Assembly (NCBI GenBank): GCA_036426205.1
Contig: CM071570.1
Span: forward strand, 4,415,872-4,479,871
Origin: Ascaphus truei
Taxonomy: Eukaryota; Chordata; Amphibia; Anura; Ascaphidae
DNA: 64,000 bases
Direction of reading: 5' to 3'
The notes beneath the pieces were generated by a model that saw only the letters and a program-made list of their open reading frames with translations, made no database searches and had not been told where the DNA came from. Below are positions 1 through 11,209 of the stretch, piece after piece (position 1 is the stretch's first letter; the number at the start of each line of letters is the position of its first letter). Both the position numbers and the translations under genes were made by a program.

Positions 1-627
1 AGAAAGAATGCAAATATATTTACAATTATTATCATTATAGTCTGTTAAAAATACCAGGTCTCCAAGGTTTGAGTAAGCTATCCCTACTGCTTTTTCTGTA
101 TACTGTTTCTTCACATCTTTGTAAACACTTCTGTTCTCTCCAACTTCCCCTCTCCCCTCCTATCCCTATTTCTTCCTCTATCCTCCCCTCTGCACTGCAC
201 CATTATCTATACACCTCTCCCTCCCAACAACTTCTTTACCCCTTAATAGTAGACACACCCACAAATCCTCTATTCACAACCTCTATCTACTCCTTCCTGC
301 TGCAGGGGATATCTCTCCAAATACTGGACCCAGCCATATACAGACCTGCTCTCATCCTCGCCTCCCTACCAACTCTTTCCTTGCTAACGGTGTTAACCTA
401 TCTGATTGATCTAATACTGACAAACCTTAAAACTTACCTCACAAATCACACATCCCAATAACCTGCACTCATGGCTATTGTGCAACACCCACAGTCACTG
501 AGGCAAAGCACTGCCAGCCACCGCACTTATTCCCTCACCTGCTGTCTCTGTAAGTCTCCAATCACTTCGATTGTAAGCTCTTCGGGACAGGGATTCCCTT
601 TCCTATTGTCTGATTTTGCTGCACTTA
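1..627 (+). repeat. LINE/SINE-like tail region, no gene
   Basis: A frame at 69-461 is open but rich in Leu, Ser and Thr with no motif I recognise. The segment ends (about 565-627) in a stretch starting TTGTAAGCTCTTCGGGACAG, which resembles the 3' tails of L2-like LINEs and related SINEs in vertebrates. I read the region as an old retroposon 3' end rather than a gene. The classification is inference. Confidence 0.35.
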
Positions 628-760
628 TTGGCTAGAGTTGGGTCAGACAAATGAGCATAAAGACCTTCCAACGCGTTTCATAACTGGAAAGCAGTAAATT
701 CCAGTTACGAAATGCGTTGAAAGGTCTTTATGCTCATTTGTCTGACCCAACTCTAGCCAA
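628..760. repeat. 61-bp inverted repeat containing GAAACGCGTT
   Basis: Arms at 628-688 and 700-760 are near-perfect reverse complements with an 11-bp spacer. Each arm carries a GAAACGCGTT or GAAATGCGTT block, the hallmark of PLE-associated hammerhead motifs, but the expected CTGATGA half of the core is not evident. It is probably a decayed foldback from a PLE terminal region. Confidence 0.6.
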
Positions 761-1684
761 GTATATTCTTGGTGTATTCCTCCCTGTCCCCTGTATCACC
801 GCTTGCCGTTTTGTGTGCCACACGCCGCCCTGTGTGCTGTACGCCGCTGTGGACACTCCTCTCCGCATTGCAATAGAGGAGAATCCTGTGACGTCATCAG
901 CAAGCGCCCCACGGGACTGAGAGGCGTGCTGTCGGTGCTCTGCAGCTGTGGGACTCAAGGAGGCATTTGTGCCTCGCTACGGGACTTTTTGTGGGACTTA
1001 TTCATCTGTCCCCACCATCTGGTTACCCTGAGATGAGGGAAACGTAATTCAAGGATCCACGGAGATTCCTATCCTGTGTCTTCCATCCTATCTGTTGAAG
1101 AGCTGTGATTCCAACCCTCCCTCTGTGTGGTAACCCCACTAATCCAGTGCTTGTTTTTATCAACATTGATGTACGCAGAACTTATAATCTTTTAGTAAAA
1201 TTTATCTTTTTTACTGTGCTTCACTATGTGCGTTGTGCACCCTGTATTTATGTCTTTTCTCCAGCTCAAGGGGTGTTGAGCCACCCCTCAAGAAAGGCTG
1301 CAGACGCTACGCTACTATAGTAACTTCCCTCACAAGGTTCAACTATTGTTTATTTTCACGCTACACTGCATTTAATACCATGTTTTAGCTGCGCACTGAT
1401 CACCCTTTTTTGTATCTTCCACAGGTTGACCTGGCAATAAATGTTCAAAGTATTGAGGGTATTTGACAGTTTTCTTCTCTTTTTAGCTAAGTTTTACTTT
1501 ACTTACATTTCAAATATGCAAGCAAAGCTCTTACAGAGATGTCCTATAATCTCTATTATAATTGAGTATTCAGGAATTTAGGAACCATTTCAGTCTATTC
1601 TATTTGAAAAAAAAGTCATAAAGATGAAATACTGCAGCCTACAAACCCTGACACCAGAATACACCAGTTGTATCTCCTGCTTAC
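761..1684. other. Intergenic/intronic, no gene seen
   Basis: There are several short frames but none with recognisable domains. About 1029-1052 reads CCTGAGATGAGGGAAACGTA, loosely like a decayed hammerhead-type core, so this may be PLE-derived sequence joined to the inverted repeat before it. Nothing else is supported. Confidence 0.3.
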
Positions 1685-1976
1685 CTGTGGATATCTGTAG
1701 ATCCCAGTAAGACCTGCTAGTGAGTAGGTGGATGAAGACATCATGTGTCCTATAAAGGCCACCACTTTACTATTGAAATTGCAGCTGTAGTTGGGAATAG
1801 CTTTCACCGCTCCTGTTAATATGCTTAGTGCGCTCTCTATGGCTTTATTTTCCATCAGACAAGAGTCGTAAATCTGGAATCCAAGGGTAATGTTTGGTAG
1901 GAGCTTTGACTGTTTATTTATCTCTTCAACAGCGAAAACAAAGGCCATGAAGTGTCGGAAATAACGAATAGAATAT
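1685..1976 (-). CDS. Vomeronasal type-2 receptor exon 2 (ligand-binding domain)
   Basis: This is the second coding exon of a V2R pheromone receptor, a family C GPCR whose large extracellular Venus-flytrap domain binds the ligand. The translation contains YFRHFMAFVFAVEEIN, LLPNITLGFQIYDSC, AFIGHMMSSSTYSLAGL and IYRYPQ, all hallmark blocks of the ANF-receptor-like lobe. The acceptor TTCTTACAG lies directly before 1976 and the donor GTAAGC directly after 1685. The exon is 292 nt: one leftover base plus 97 codons. That phase fits exon 1 at 12126-12343, which ends with two bases of a split codon. No stop or frameshift is present, so the exon looks functional. Later exons would lie to the left of the window. 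V2R is clear; the exact subfamily is not assigned. Confidence 0.9.
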
Positions 1977-2039
1977 CTGTAAGAAGATAGGATACATAGG
2001 ATGGCAAGCTATACAATGTAATATGTATTATGTTGAGCT

Positions 2040-2340
2040 CCTTCCTTTATTAGCCTGTACCAGCTCTGTTGGGAGACTATTCCATGAATCCACCACTATT
2101 TCTGTAAAGAAGTACTCACATTTTACTCTGACCTCCCAATCTCAAGTTTGAATGTGTGATCACTTGTTTTAGCAATTCTCGAACTCTGAAATGTGCTTTT
2201 CTTCTGTAGTTTGTTTAAACCCTTGAGGTACAGTATTTCAAAATTTCTATCACATCCCCCACTCCCTTCTCTTCTCTAACTGTACATTTTGAGATCTTTT
2301 CTTCTTTCCTGGTAGTTTTCACATCATGCACAATTATAGT
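2040..2340 (-). repeat. CR1/L2-like LINE 3' fragment
   Basis: Sequence around 2075-2160 (ending in wording like CTGTAAAGAAGTACTCACA) resembles the 3' part of the LINE at 59335-61300 read on the minus strand, where the matching section is near 59700-59760. It is short, has no intact frame and lies in the V2R intron. The match was judged by eye. Confidence 0.4.
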
Positions 2341-2379
2341 AAAAAAATAATAATTGAACAACCTCTAATTGTTATGTCC

Positions 2380-3760
2380 TTATGAAGATACAAATGTAGT
2401 TAGCCTTAATGTATTCAGGGCCACAAATGCACACGGTCCTATTATTGCACAGATTGCAGCGCCAAAAACAGAAAGGATTTTCTGTTTCAAAGCTCCCGGC
2501 TTGTTGAGGCGGTTCCATGCCAGGTCTTCCAGTCCAAGGGTGACTGGTGTACCAGGAGCATGGATCACGTAAAAGTCCAGGGTTTCCTTGTGGGAATGAG
2601 AAGAAAGGGTGATGGGGCCAGTCTCCAAGGAGATATATGCCGGAGTGAGCGGACGATTGTCTATCCCGACCAAGGCAACGGGAGACTTCTTCTTAAAGAG
2701 TGGAATCTAGTTCTGTTCAGAGAGAATCTGGTCCACAAAGTTCCCTCCTGCGCCGGAATCGATAAATGCTGCTGTGGAGGTGCGGAATTTAGGACCAGAC
2801 AGAGAATGGTCAATCTTTTTGGAAGTTCCTTCCTGGAAAGGGGACAAAGAGATCTAGCACCTAGGGAGAGCCCCTTCATACTCATTGGGCTTGGTCGTTT
2901 CCCGGACATGGTGGACAATCGTGGGTCAGTTGCTTGGAAGACCCGCAATGGTAACACAAGCCTCCGGTTGGGCGCCATTGTTGTGAGGGTAGCCGAGGAC
3001 GCTGGACTCCGAGTTGCATCGGCATCCAGAGCGGGCAGCGGGAAGACGGCGGGTCCCGTGGTAGTAGAGAACCTGAAAAAAGGGGCACAGAAGGGCGTAG
3101 ACCGGGGTAGCTGGCACTGAGCGCAGCGTACCTGAAGACGCTGATCCATACAAATGGCTTGAGAGATTAAGTCCTCCAGAAGTCCTGGCCTGGGTTGTGA
3201 AGCAAGTTCGTCCTTCACAAAATTCGATAAGCCTTGCCAGAAGACAGAGACTAAAGCCTCCTGATCCTATCGTGTCAGCTGCTATGCTCCTGAATTCCAA
3301 GGCGTATTGGGCCACAGGCCGACGTCCCTGTAAAAGCTGAAGCAGGGAGTCAGAAGCAATTTCTTGACATACGGGGGTATCGAAGACCTGTCGAAAGTCT
3401 AGTCTAAAGGCTTTGTAATCTCGGGTGATCTCAGGACGCAGTTTTCAAATTGGGGAGGCCCATGCCAGTGCTTTACCTGTGAGTAGGCTGTAGACATAAG
3501 CCACCTTTTTACGACCAGTGGAATACTGTTGCGGGGCCATCTCGAACAGGATCTTGCATTGGTTGAGGAAACCACGACAGGCATGCGGATCCCCTGCGTA
3601 TGGCTTCGGGGCTGGAATCTTCGGATCTGGGGACGATATGGATACCGGTTCTGCCTGCGCCGGAGGTGCAGCCACAGGTGGTGCCTGAAGAGTAAGGTCC
3701 TGTACCTGTTGGTTGAGGAGAGACACTTGATCCGTTTAGGCCTGGATTTGTTGAAACATG
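2380..3760 (-). pseudogene. Degraded sushi-like Ty3/Gypsy gag-protease
   Basis: Read on the minus strand, frames at 3726-3445, 3315-2926, 3088-2882 and 2673-2380 together resemble a sushi-type Gypsy gag followed by protease. The N-terminal gag has a short coiled stretch (MSLLNQQVQDL), a Pro-rich linker and the capsid-like block PKPYAGDPHACRGFLNQC. A zinc knuckle CYHCGSSKQLTHDC follows, in which the His expected after the second Cys is replaced by Gln. About 2710-2770 reads IDSGAGGNFVDQ, a protease-like active-site region. Several frameshifts and stops separate the pieces, and RT, RNase H and integrase are missing. It is a dead intronic insertion. Domestication of the RTL kind is unlikely given the breaks. 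Confidence 0.75.
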
Positions 3761-4540
3761 GTCGTTATCATGGAGGCCAGATCAGTCTGGCCTGCGTCTT
3801 GTGGGCCCGACATAATGTTACGCCGGTGCTGCCCGCAGACCAGACCCGTCCCTATTACTGAGGTGGGGACGTATACGTGCATGCACCCACAGCAAAAGGA
3901 GCATGTCTGTAGTGTGGTGTTTTAGGCGTTGCCAGGCCAGGTGGTGATAGCTTTAGCAATACTTGCCGGTTCCGGTAAAGAAGAACCATAGTCGTTGCCG
4001 TTAGCCAAGGTCAGGGATTGGAGAATTCCGGAAGGTCGTTGTCCAGGCAGGGGTCTATAGCCAGAAATTGCCGTCCACCAAGCCGAGTCGTGACCTGAGT
4101 GAATGAAGAGAGAAAGTGCCAGAGTAGACATCCGCAAGCGGAGACTATGTCGAGCAATGAGTGAGTGGCAGGACAGGCAATATAAAGTGCGGCTGACCAA
4201 TCAGAAGCAGGGGCAGACCTGGAGGAGTGCGTGAAGCTGTCTTGGATAGGTCCCCTTGATTGGCAGGTAGGTGAGTAAGTTTGGTCTGGGAAAATAGCCT
4301 GTACGTCAGTTGGGGGTGTGGTTTCACTGCTAGTGCAGTGAATAAATTATCTTTACCCGGCGCTAGCTGTCCACGCGCGCCCAGGACAAATGGCCGTCGC
4401 ATGAGAGAGAGGCAGCCGTGGAGCAGAGGCGGACCGACGGAGACGGCGGGGAAACCCCAGGGCAGTGGGAGATTACCGGTGCCGGCGAGGGGGATGCACC
4501 ATGGCAGCATCAGGAGGTAAAGGAGGTGAGAAGAGGTTGC
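3761..4540 (-). mobile_element. Upstream flank of the sushi-like element, possible LTR/leader
   Basis: This GC-rich stretch lies just upstream of the gag remnant in element orientation. It could contain the leader and 5' LTR, but no partner LTR exists in the window, so its limits cannot be fixed. No gene is seen. Confidence 0.3.
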
Positions 4541-4796
4541 GCTGTGAGCGCCGCGATCCCCGAATCCTCACACCCAGTCACCTATCTTTTGTTGAAAATA
4601 TAAAAATAAACAGGTTGCATTGTAATGTTGTTTTCTGTATCACAATAAGAAAACAGTATGTAAAAATTGGGCTCTAAACAATATTTTTTCGCGGTAGATG
4701 TGCTATAAGTTCAGTGGGGGGGGGCGCTGGGGGGGGGGGGGGGGGCCTGCTCCTTTCATTTGTCCTCAGCCCCATGATTTCTGTTGGTGGCCCTGA
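4541..4796. other. No gene; poly(G) tract
   Basis: A low-complexity G-rich run lies at about 4716-4746. No coding or RNA feature is supported. Confidence 0.6.
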
Positions 4797-5290
4797 CTAT
4801 GGGTACTTGATTTGTAATCAGTCCCAGTATGTAGCTATGTCCAGGTGTGATTTTATTTTACTGGTGTGGGTGTTTGCACTTTACATCACTCTGTAATATC
4901 TACTGTGGTTGACGTAGCTGTCGCCAATGCCCTGAATATAGATTAGGGCTCCACTGTTAAGTAGTTGAGGTGTTTTAATTATTTCAATTTACTGTGGGAT
5001 ATTCAAGAGACGTCCTGTCATTAGTGAACGTTGTAATTCACTGCCATGTATTTCTACTATGGGTACTAGATTTGCAATCAGTCTCAGTATGAAGTTATGT
5101 TTATGTTTGATTTTATAAATTTATATAATACTCGTGTGGGTATTTTCACTGCACATCTACTGTGTGTGACGAAACTGTTGCTAATGCCCTGAATATAGAT
5201 TAGGGCTTTATAGTGTAAGTAGTTCAGGTTTTTAATTATTTCAATTGACTGTAGGCTACTTAAGAGACGCCCTGCCATTTGTGAACGTTG
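4797..5290 (+). repeat. Two tandem diverged copies of a ~250-bp unit
   Basis: Units at about 4797-5040 and 5057-5290 share ordered blocks, for example CTATGGGTACT, AATGCCCTGAATATAGATTA and GTGAACGTTG. The second copy runs straight into the hammerhead motif at 5283-5343; the first ends just where that motif would begin. Tandem terminal units carrying a ribozyme are typical of the pseudo-LTRs of PLEs. Confidence 0.6.
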
Positions 5291-5343
5291 CCGAACCTGA
5301 TGAAGTATTGCGAGATACGAAAGGCGTAGTTCGGGCAACGTTC
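5283..5343 (+). ncRNA. Hammerhead ribozyme (type I, PLE-like), nearly intact
   Basis: The parts appear in order. Stem I 5' strand is 5283-5296 (GAACGTTGCCGAAC), and the core CTGATGA is 5297-5303. Stem II at 5304-5318 pairs GTAT with ATAC around a 6-nt loop, and the core GAAA is 5319-5322. A minimal stem III (GGCGT) precedes the predicted cleavage base A at 5328. The stem I 3' strand at 5329-5343 is the reverse complement of the 5' strand apart from one bulged G. Conserved core bases are present. The one clear defect is the second stem III position, where the usual C is G, giving a G-G mismatch. PLEs are known to carry such short-stem-III hammerheads in their pseudo-LTRs. Activity is not claimed. 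Confidence 0.7.
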
Positions 5344-6095
5344 ACTGTCCTGGCTCCTGCTGACCACCGTAGCGCTTCGTCATCACTACCCATCAGCTCT
5401 GTGGACCGTATGAGGTATAAAGAGTAGCTTCTAGTGAGACGCAGCACGGAAGAGTAAGGAGCACTGCTGCTTTTTTACATGTGAGTGCCTTGTTACTAAT
5501 GTATTGCGATTTAATTAAACTTTGTACTTTAACCATACCATCTGGGCATTCTCTACCCTATTTGACATCTGGTGCATCACAAGGACTTATCTCCCAGCAC
5601 TATAATACCACTGTACATGCAGAGGGATGCAACGATAGACTATCAGTGCCCAAGACACCCTGTGTGGTACAGACTCACACATGGTCGTGTGAGTCCCTAT
5701 TTCTTATATTTTTTTCCCATCACCCCTGGCTATTCCCCTATTTTACGGGTGGATTGTATTGTGACTTGCACTTTATTGGGTTTGTGTGTCATTCCTCACA
5801 CATCCCCAGCCTTTTGGATTGCATGCTGATATTATTACACCACCTGTCGATACCAAGAATACTTATAGTATTTTTACCTTTCCTTTTTTGCGCTCCCCTA
5901 ATCTCCTTCTCACTATCCACTGAGGATCGCTGGGAGAAAACTCCTCGGGTTGAACAGCAGTATTTACGATGGGCCAGTATTATCTATATTACTCTTTGCC
6001 CTACTCCATCCATCTGTACATCATATCAGACACATTAGAGTATACGTTTCTCTCCAGAGGGAGCTTTGTTGGAGCGCCCTAGTTTCTTTCCACTA
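5344..6095 (+). mobile_element. PLE-like 5' region downstream of the hammerhead
   Basis: This follows the ribozyme without an obvious junction and holds no intact domain. The frame at 5481-6038 is open but hydrophobic and unrecognised. Position after a hammerhead fits the untranslated 5' part of a truncated PLE. The sequence then changes to integrase code at about 6100. The call rests on context only. Confidence 0.35.
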
Positions 6096-6099
6096 TTTT

Positions 6100-7424
6100 G
6101 CATCAGGGGCAGTGGCAGATTTCTGCCGCTTCTGTGATTCCTGCCAGCGAGTGGGTAAGGTGGATGATCAGGTGAAGGCACTCCTTAACCCGTTACGGTA
6201 ATTGGGGAACGTTTCCAGAGGGAAGCTATGGCCATGATCCCCACTCGGTCAAGCAAGCGTTACATACTCACGGTGGTGGATTTTGCCACCCGGTACCATG
6301 AGGCTGTACCCCTTTCCACCATCGATGCTAGGGCAGTAGCAAAAGCATTGTTTGTGATTTTCACTAGAGTAGGTTTCCCTACTGAGATTCTAACCAATCA
6401 AGGGTCACGATTCAAGAGTGAATTGTTACAGTGTCTCTGGGATGCTTGTGAGGTGAAGCACCAGCGCATGACCCGTTACCACCCCCAGACCAACGGGCTA
6501 TATGAGAGGTTCAGTGGTACCCTGAAGCAGATGCTTTTAGCGTTTACAGAAGTAGAAGGGATGGGCTGGGAGATTCACTTACAGCACTTGCTATTTGCAT
6601 ACCGAGAGTTACCACAAGACTCTACAGGGTTCTCTCCCTTTAAGCTGCTATATGGTCGCAGGTACTGGGACCTCTGAACCTATTCCGTGAGGGATGGGAA
6701 GGGGAGACTACTAATACTGATGCTTCTGTGCTTCAGTATGTAGCAGATCTCAGAGACTGGCAAGAAATGCTTATGGGGTTGGTACAGGCTAACCTCAAGG
6801 AGGCTCAGACCAAGCAGAAAGATTAGTATGACCAAAATAACCGTAGCAGATAATTCATCACAGGACAGCAACTACTTGTTCTTAAACCCACTCAGCAGAA
6901 CAAATTAATGGCTGCCTGCTCTGAAACATACACAGTTCTCAGAAAGATGAATGAGTACAACTATATTGTGCAGTTAGATGGTGAGAAAGGAAGAACTAGA
7001 ACTTATCACATTAATATGCTGAAAGAGTTTTTTGCACCGAGTGTGGCATCAGTGCTGGCTATATGTAGCCCACCGATGGGGGACCCAGCAAGCAATGCTC
7101 TGCCTGACCTCCTAAGGGAGACTAGGAAGGGGCGCACAGTATAGCAGGTTGAGATAGGGTCTGAGCTCAGTGAGCGGCAGAAGGTACAAGGTGAGTGCTA
7201 TGCTTGATAAGCATAGGGTTCTGTTCATGGACAAGCCGTGCAGAACACATATCACAGATCACCCAGTGCTCACCTGTGTGCTGAGACCTCTGCATAAGCA
7301 TGCCTATCAAGTATCAGCAGAAGTGAATGGCAGTATAGAGAGGGAGGTAGAGGAGATGCTAGTCCTAGGGTTAATTGTACCATCCCAGAGTCCTTGGGCT
7401 TGCACGGTAGTCCTAGTGCCTAAG
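6100..7424 (+). pseudogene. Gmr1-like Ty3/Gypsy integrase and start of RT (degraded)
   Basis: The order seen is the integrase zinc-binding remnant (FCDSCQRVGK, about 6130), the integrase core (6228-6677: YILTVVDFATRYHEAVPL, TNQGSRF, NGLYERFSGTLKQM), the integrase C-terminus (6908-7030, with TYHINMLKEF) and then the N-terminal RT approach (7170-7423, with SPWACTVVLVPK). Integrase therefore precedes RT, the Gmr1-type pol order. Two catalytic Asp positions are lost: the first reads MAMIP where MD is expected, and the second reads TNQG for TDQG. The third (Glu in YERF) remains. Stops occur near 6680 and 7143. The RT continues at 8643 beyond an LTR insertion. Confidence 0.85.
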
Positions 7425-8640
7425 TTTCACGGGAGGCCAGAGCTCTTAACACCTTAATACCCGGATCATCTGATTGAGCAAAGTGAGAGATAAAATAAAT
7501 TGTGGTTTATTTACAAAATGAACATACACAGCTTAATTTACAAAATATTATGAATAAACACTTACTGGGACTGGGCAAAACAAAATAAAATGTCCCTGGA
7601 ACGAACTTCACAGAAATAATGTCTCTTGGCACAAATTGCCAGGAGCACGGCGCCACTCGCAACCACTTTTTATCCACCGAAGATAATCTTTTCGTTTTCC
7701 CGCTGTAGGATTGGTTTGGGATTTATTAGTTCTTAAGAATTATAGACTTGCATTACAATGTGATAAAGTTTAGGATCCCGCTTAGATGATTCTATCTCCT
7801 GATTAGCGGCACAAAAATCCTATCTGTATACTCTGCAGCCAATCGCTACGTGGGAAACAAATGTTCCGCCTATAGCAAGGTTGCCCACAGTTCATGGAGC
7901 CGGGCAGAGGGCTTCAGGCTTTGCTGCGGGCATGCACGAATTCCACACCTTTGCCACTTAGCATACCTAGCCAAGCCCACTTCCCTGGCGACATCTTGTC
8001 TACCTTCCCCCGGACACCTGGACATATGCTAGGGGAAAGCTGTTTACATCTTCCCCTCCCCACTTAACACTTTAATATGCCAGTTCTTTTGTTAAATCCG
8101 GGCTTGGGCAGACATTCTGGGGCCATCCCAGCAAGATGCCTTAGAAGTCCAGGTTAACTTATACATGACTTATTCGCAGGAATGTCCTGCCATATAGCTT
8201 TTGATAACTGTACTTGTGAATCAAGTGTTTCCGCTATAACGCCCTGCTTGAAGGAAAACTCCCTGGCTCTGAAAATATAAATACACTTAAAAGAGGGAGA
8301 CTTTCATTCATAACTTTCCATAAAAGTTTATAAAAAGTCAAATATGTTCGTGTTAATTATTAACCCCCAGCCGTGCTCATAGCAAAATTTGCAGTGCTAG
8401 GACGTTCCTAGCCAAAGTTTGCACAATGCCTATGCGCTATGGGAGATGCTGCTGGCAATTTAAAAATGTTTTTTCTTTCTTCGGTCTGCGGGGGAAACAC
8501 TGGTGCACTATTCATAATGGATACATAACTGTTGCAATACTGCAGAGCTGACGCTCTATATTTCCCCAATATGACTCAAGGGCACCCAGCCGGGCATAAT
8601 ACCTTTATTTACTGGCCTGGGTACCCCCTCACTGTCACTC
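7424..8640 (-). mobile_element. Solo-LTR-like insertion splitting the RT
   Basis: RT code stops at VVLVPK (7423) and resumes with DGATQFCVDYRQLN at about 8645, so this 1.2-kb block is an insertion. A CTAAG flanks both sides (7419-7423 and 8639-8643), a possible 5-bp target duplication. Both ends resemble the reverse complement of the LTR family complete at 27297-28972: CACGGGAGGCC on the left and TACCCCCTCACTGTCAC on the right. It is about 1.2 kb, shorter than that LTR. Its right part is duplicated at 16636-17690. Confidence 0.6.
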
Positions 8641-8642
8641 TA

Positions 8643-9477
8643 AGATGGATGGGGCCACCCAGTTCTGTGTGGACTACCGGCAGCTCAATGCAGGAACGGT
8701 GTCAGATGCTTATCCCATGCCCCACATGGACGAGCTGTTAGATGAGCTCACGGGGGCAACGTATCTAACGACAATGGATATGTGCAAAAGATACTGGCAG
8801 ATCCCACTGACCCAGGAGGCTAGGGAGAAGTCAGCATTCATTACTCCAAATGGCCTCTATGAATTCTTAGTGATGCCATTTGGGATGAAGAATGCCCTGG
8901 CTACCTTCCAACGCCTGGTCAATAGGTTGCTGGAAGGAATGCAAAGCTTTGCAAGGAAATACCTGGAGGACATTGTGGTTTTTAGCGGGTCGTGGGATAG
9001 TCACCTAGTGCATGTAGCAGTGCTGCTGAGCAGAATTAGGGCAGCAGGGCTTACATTGAAACCCACCAAGTGTTTAGAAGTATGGCGGAGGAATTGTACC
9101 AAGGGCACAGGGTGGGTGGAGGGCATCTCAAGCCTGAGCCAGCAAAGCTGGAGGCTATAGTGCAGTGGCCAGTTCCCAAAACCAAGAAGCAGGTTATGGC
9201 TTTTTCAGGCACCGCTGGCTACTATAGGGAGTTTGTCCCACAGTACAGCGCTGTGGCTAAACCCTTGACAGACCTGACATAGGAGCGACTCCACAGACTA
9301 TTCAAAAAAGTTTTTGGTACAGACCAATGCTTCGGATTACGGTATTGGTGCTGTACTCAGTCAAGTGGGGGGAGCAGGGGGGAGAGCATCCTGTGGTTTA
9401 CCTGAGCAGGAAACTGCTGCCCAGGGAAGTTGCTTATGCCACCATTGAAAAAGAAGTTTTGGGCATGGTCTTGGCAT
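8643..9477 (+). pseudogene. Gmr1-like RT and RNase H fragment
   Basis: This continues the element broken at 7424. RT blocks in order are TQFCVDYRQLNA, YLTTMDMCKRYWQIPLTQ (motif A Asp present), LYEFLVMPFGMKNALATFQR and the catalytic YxDD box written YLEDIVVFS, so the second catalytic Asp is Glu. Then GTAGYYREFVPQYSAVAKPL and an RNase H start (DYGIGAVLSQ, PVVYLSRKLLPREVAYATIEKE). Frameshifts occur near 9080, and about 100 bp is deleted near 9295 compared with the duplicate at 18325-18430. RNase H is cut off by the LTR fragment at about 9478. Confidence 0.85.
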
Positions 9478-9975
9478 CCCACCTTAGGCTAGGGACCCAG
9501 GACTGTTCTGGGGATACCATGATCCCCCATGCCCTTTTTACTTTTCCAGTTTGTGCTGAAGCAGGAAAAACTAGCAGTGAGCCGCAAGAACGTTTCCAGG
9601 GTAGGATTTTGCCGGAGCATTGTGAGAATCTTACCTGATTCCCGGGTACATCTTTGTGGTATCCCATAACTCGGGAACCCCACTACATAGCAACAATATG
9701 ATTGAAGTTCCTCCCCAAAAACCACCCTCAAACTCACAGCCTTTCAAGCTCTGCTGCCCAGGACACCTGGAAAGGCAAAAACACAGAAATATTGAATGGT
9801 CGCATAATTTATACACAGTCTCAGTGATGCATACACAACATTTGGGTCCAGGAGCCAACACTCTAAGACCTTTACACACGGATCAGGGGTAATGAAGTGG
9901 TCTTACCCTTTATTATTGAGCCTGGTTACCCCCTCACCATCACACATCCACCTTCAAGATGAAGGCTTGGTTAAG
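9478..9975 (-). mobile_element. LTR 5' part plus adjacent polypurine tract (reverse)
   Basis: Reverse-complement blocks match 27297-27760 of the complete LTR: GTTCTGGGGATAC, TGCTGAAGCAGG, TTCCCGG and the start TGTGATGGTGAGGGGGTAAC, here ending at about 9955. On the minus strand a purine-rich run (9956-9975) lies directly before the LTR start, as expected for a polypurine tract, so this is the 3' LTR of a minus-strand element rather than a solo LTR. Confidence 0.65.
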
Positions 9976-11200
9976 ACCGTCCAGTTCCGGTGTAATTAAC
10001 TCGTTGTGTTCGGGAATCGTTGCTGCTGCTCTTATCCGCTTGTAGAAATTTGTTCACATTGTAAAAGAAAGACGAATGACAACGGGGATATAAGGTCTGC
10101 TAGCATATCCACAACGTACCCACCCAATCCCCTTCGTGGGAATCTCCATCCCACCAATCTCTATCTTGCCCACAGTTTGCAGTGTGGGCACAACCGGGAT
10201 TTCCGGTTGATACAGCGCCTGTGCAACTCTGACACCAGTGCTGCTTACCATATGGGTACTCCCGTTTTTACCTAACGTCTCCCAGGCTAGGAGTTGGACC
10301 AAAGGTGTGAACAAGCCCCGATGACTAACAGGATCTCCCATTCAGTGAGCATCCCGACTAATTCACACATCCTGCTCTGGGGGCTTTAATTTGCAACACT
10401 CCCCTAAACTCATAGACACTGCCTCAACATGGGGTCTCTGAAGTCTGGATACGAAAGTGCTCCCAGCTCATGGGTGTTGAAACATTTGGTCACTGGATGC
10501 ATTACAAAGGCAAGTAGAAAAAACCTCATCCTGCCTGTACATTTAAAACTGCAGTCAGAAAGGTACTTTATTAAAAATATATGTTCTACTTGTCCTAAAG
10601 TTATATTTTTGATATGTGTGTGCTTGGGGTGTTACTTTGGCGTTGCACACAAAATTTCAGGGTGCTAGTCCATTCCGTTCCCGAGTTAGGGCTTCTCCTT
10701 GAGCTGGCAACGCTGGGCTATGGGCTTCTCATGTCAATTGACTTGCGGTTAACAGAGTTCCCACGTCAATTGACCGAGTACCCACGGCAATTGCCGGCCG
10801 CCTTTCAAGTTACGCTACTAACTGGGATGGGATACATTGTATCTGGTAACCACTTGAGACTGAAAACCGCAACCCTTTGAGTCAATTGACCTCGTGGTTG
10901 CGAGTTCAAGCCTCAGTAAGGGATACCTATGTTCCTCAATGGAACAAAGAGACTGTGCCACGCTTCTCCAATTAACTTGCGGTTTGACTCTAGCAGCGGC
11001 ATCTTGTGTCCAAACCCAGTAATGCAGGTATACAATGCAATACATTACCGCAGGCCTATACAATCCTGCAAAATGGGGACAACAAGGGACAGAGGGAAAA
11101 ATAATACATGCCCAGTGCACATAAAATGAACCCCTTCATTCCCAATATGAAATAGGGGTAACCAGCCAAGCATACTGCCTTTATTAATGCACTGATTACA
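9976..11200. other. Duplicated region, unrecognised minus-strand frame
   Basis: A minus-strand frame at 10341-10054 reads GVRVAQALYQPEIPVVP and GGMEIPTKGIG. A longer version (20613-20215) exists in the right copy. It may be internal retroelement code upstream of the LTR, but I do not recognise the domain. The stretch 10735-10800 repeats GTCAATTGAC-like blocks. Nothing else is supported. Confidence 0.35.
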
Positions 11201-11209
11201 CACAATTTC

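Noticed and set aside
2560..3120. 186-codon plus-strand frame
   Set aside because: It is the antisense of the sushi-like gag-protease remnant, whose minus-strand motifs are clear.
4797..5290. Satellite array
   Set aside because: There are only two diverged units, and the second leads into a hammerhead, so a PLE pseudo-LTR is the better reading.
5481..6038. 185-codon frame downstream of the hammerhead
   Set aside because: Hydrophobic, no PLE or other motif, and absent from the other PLE copies in the window.
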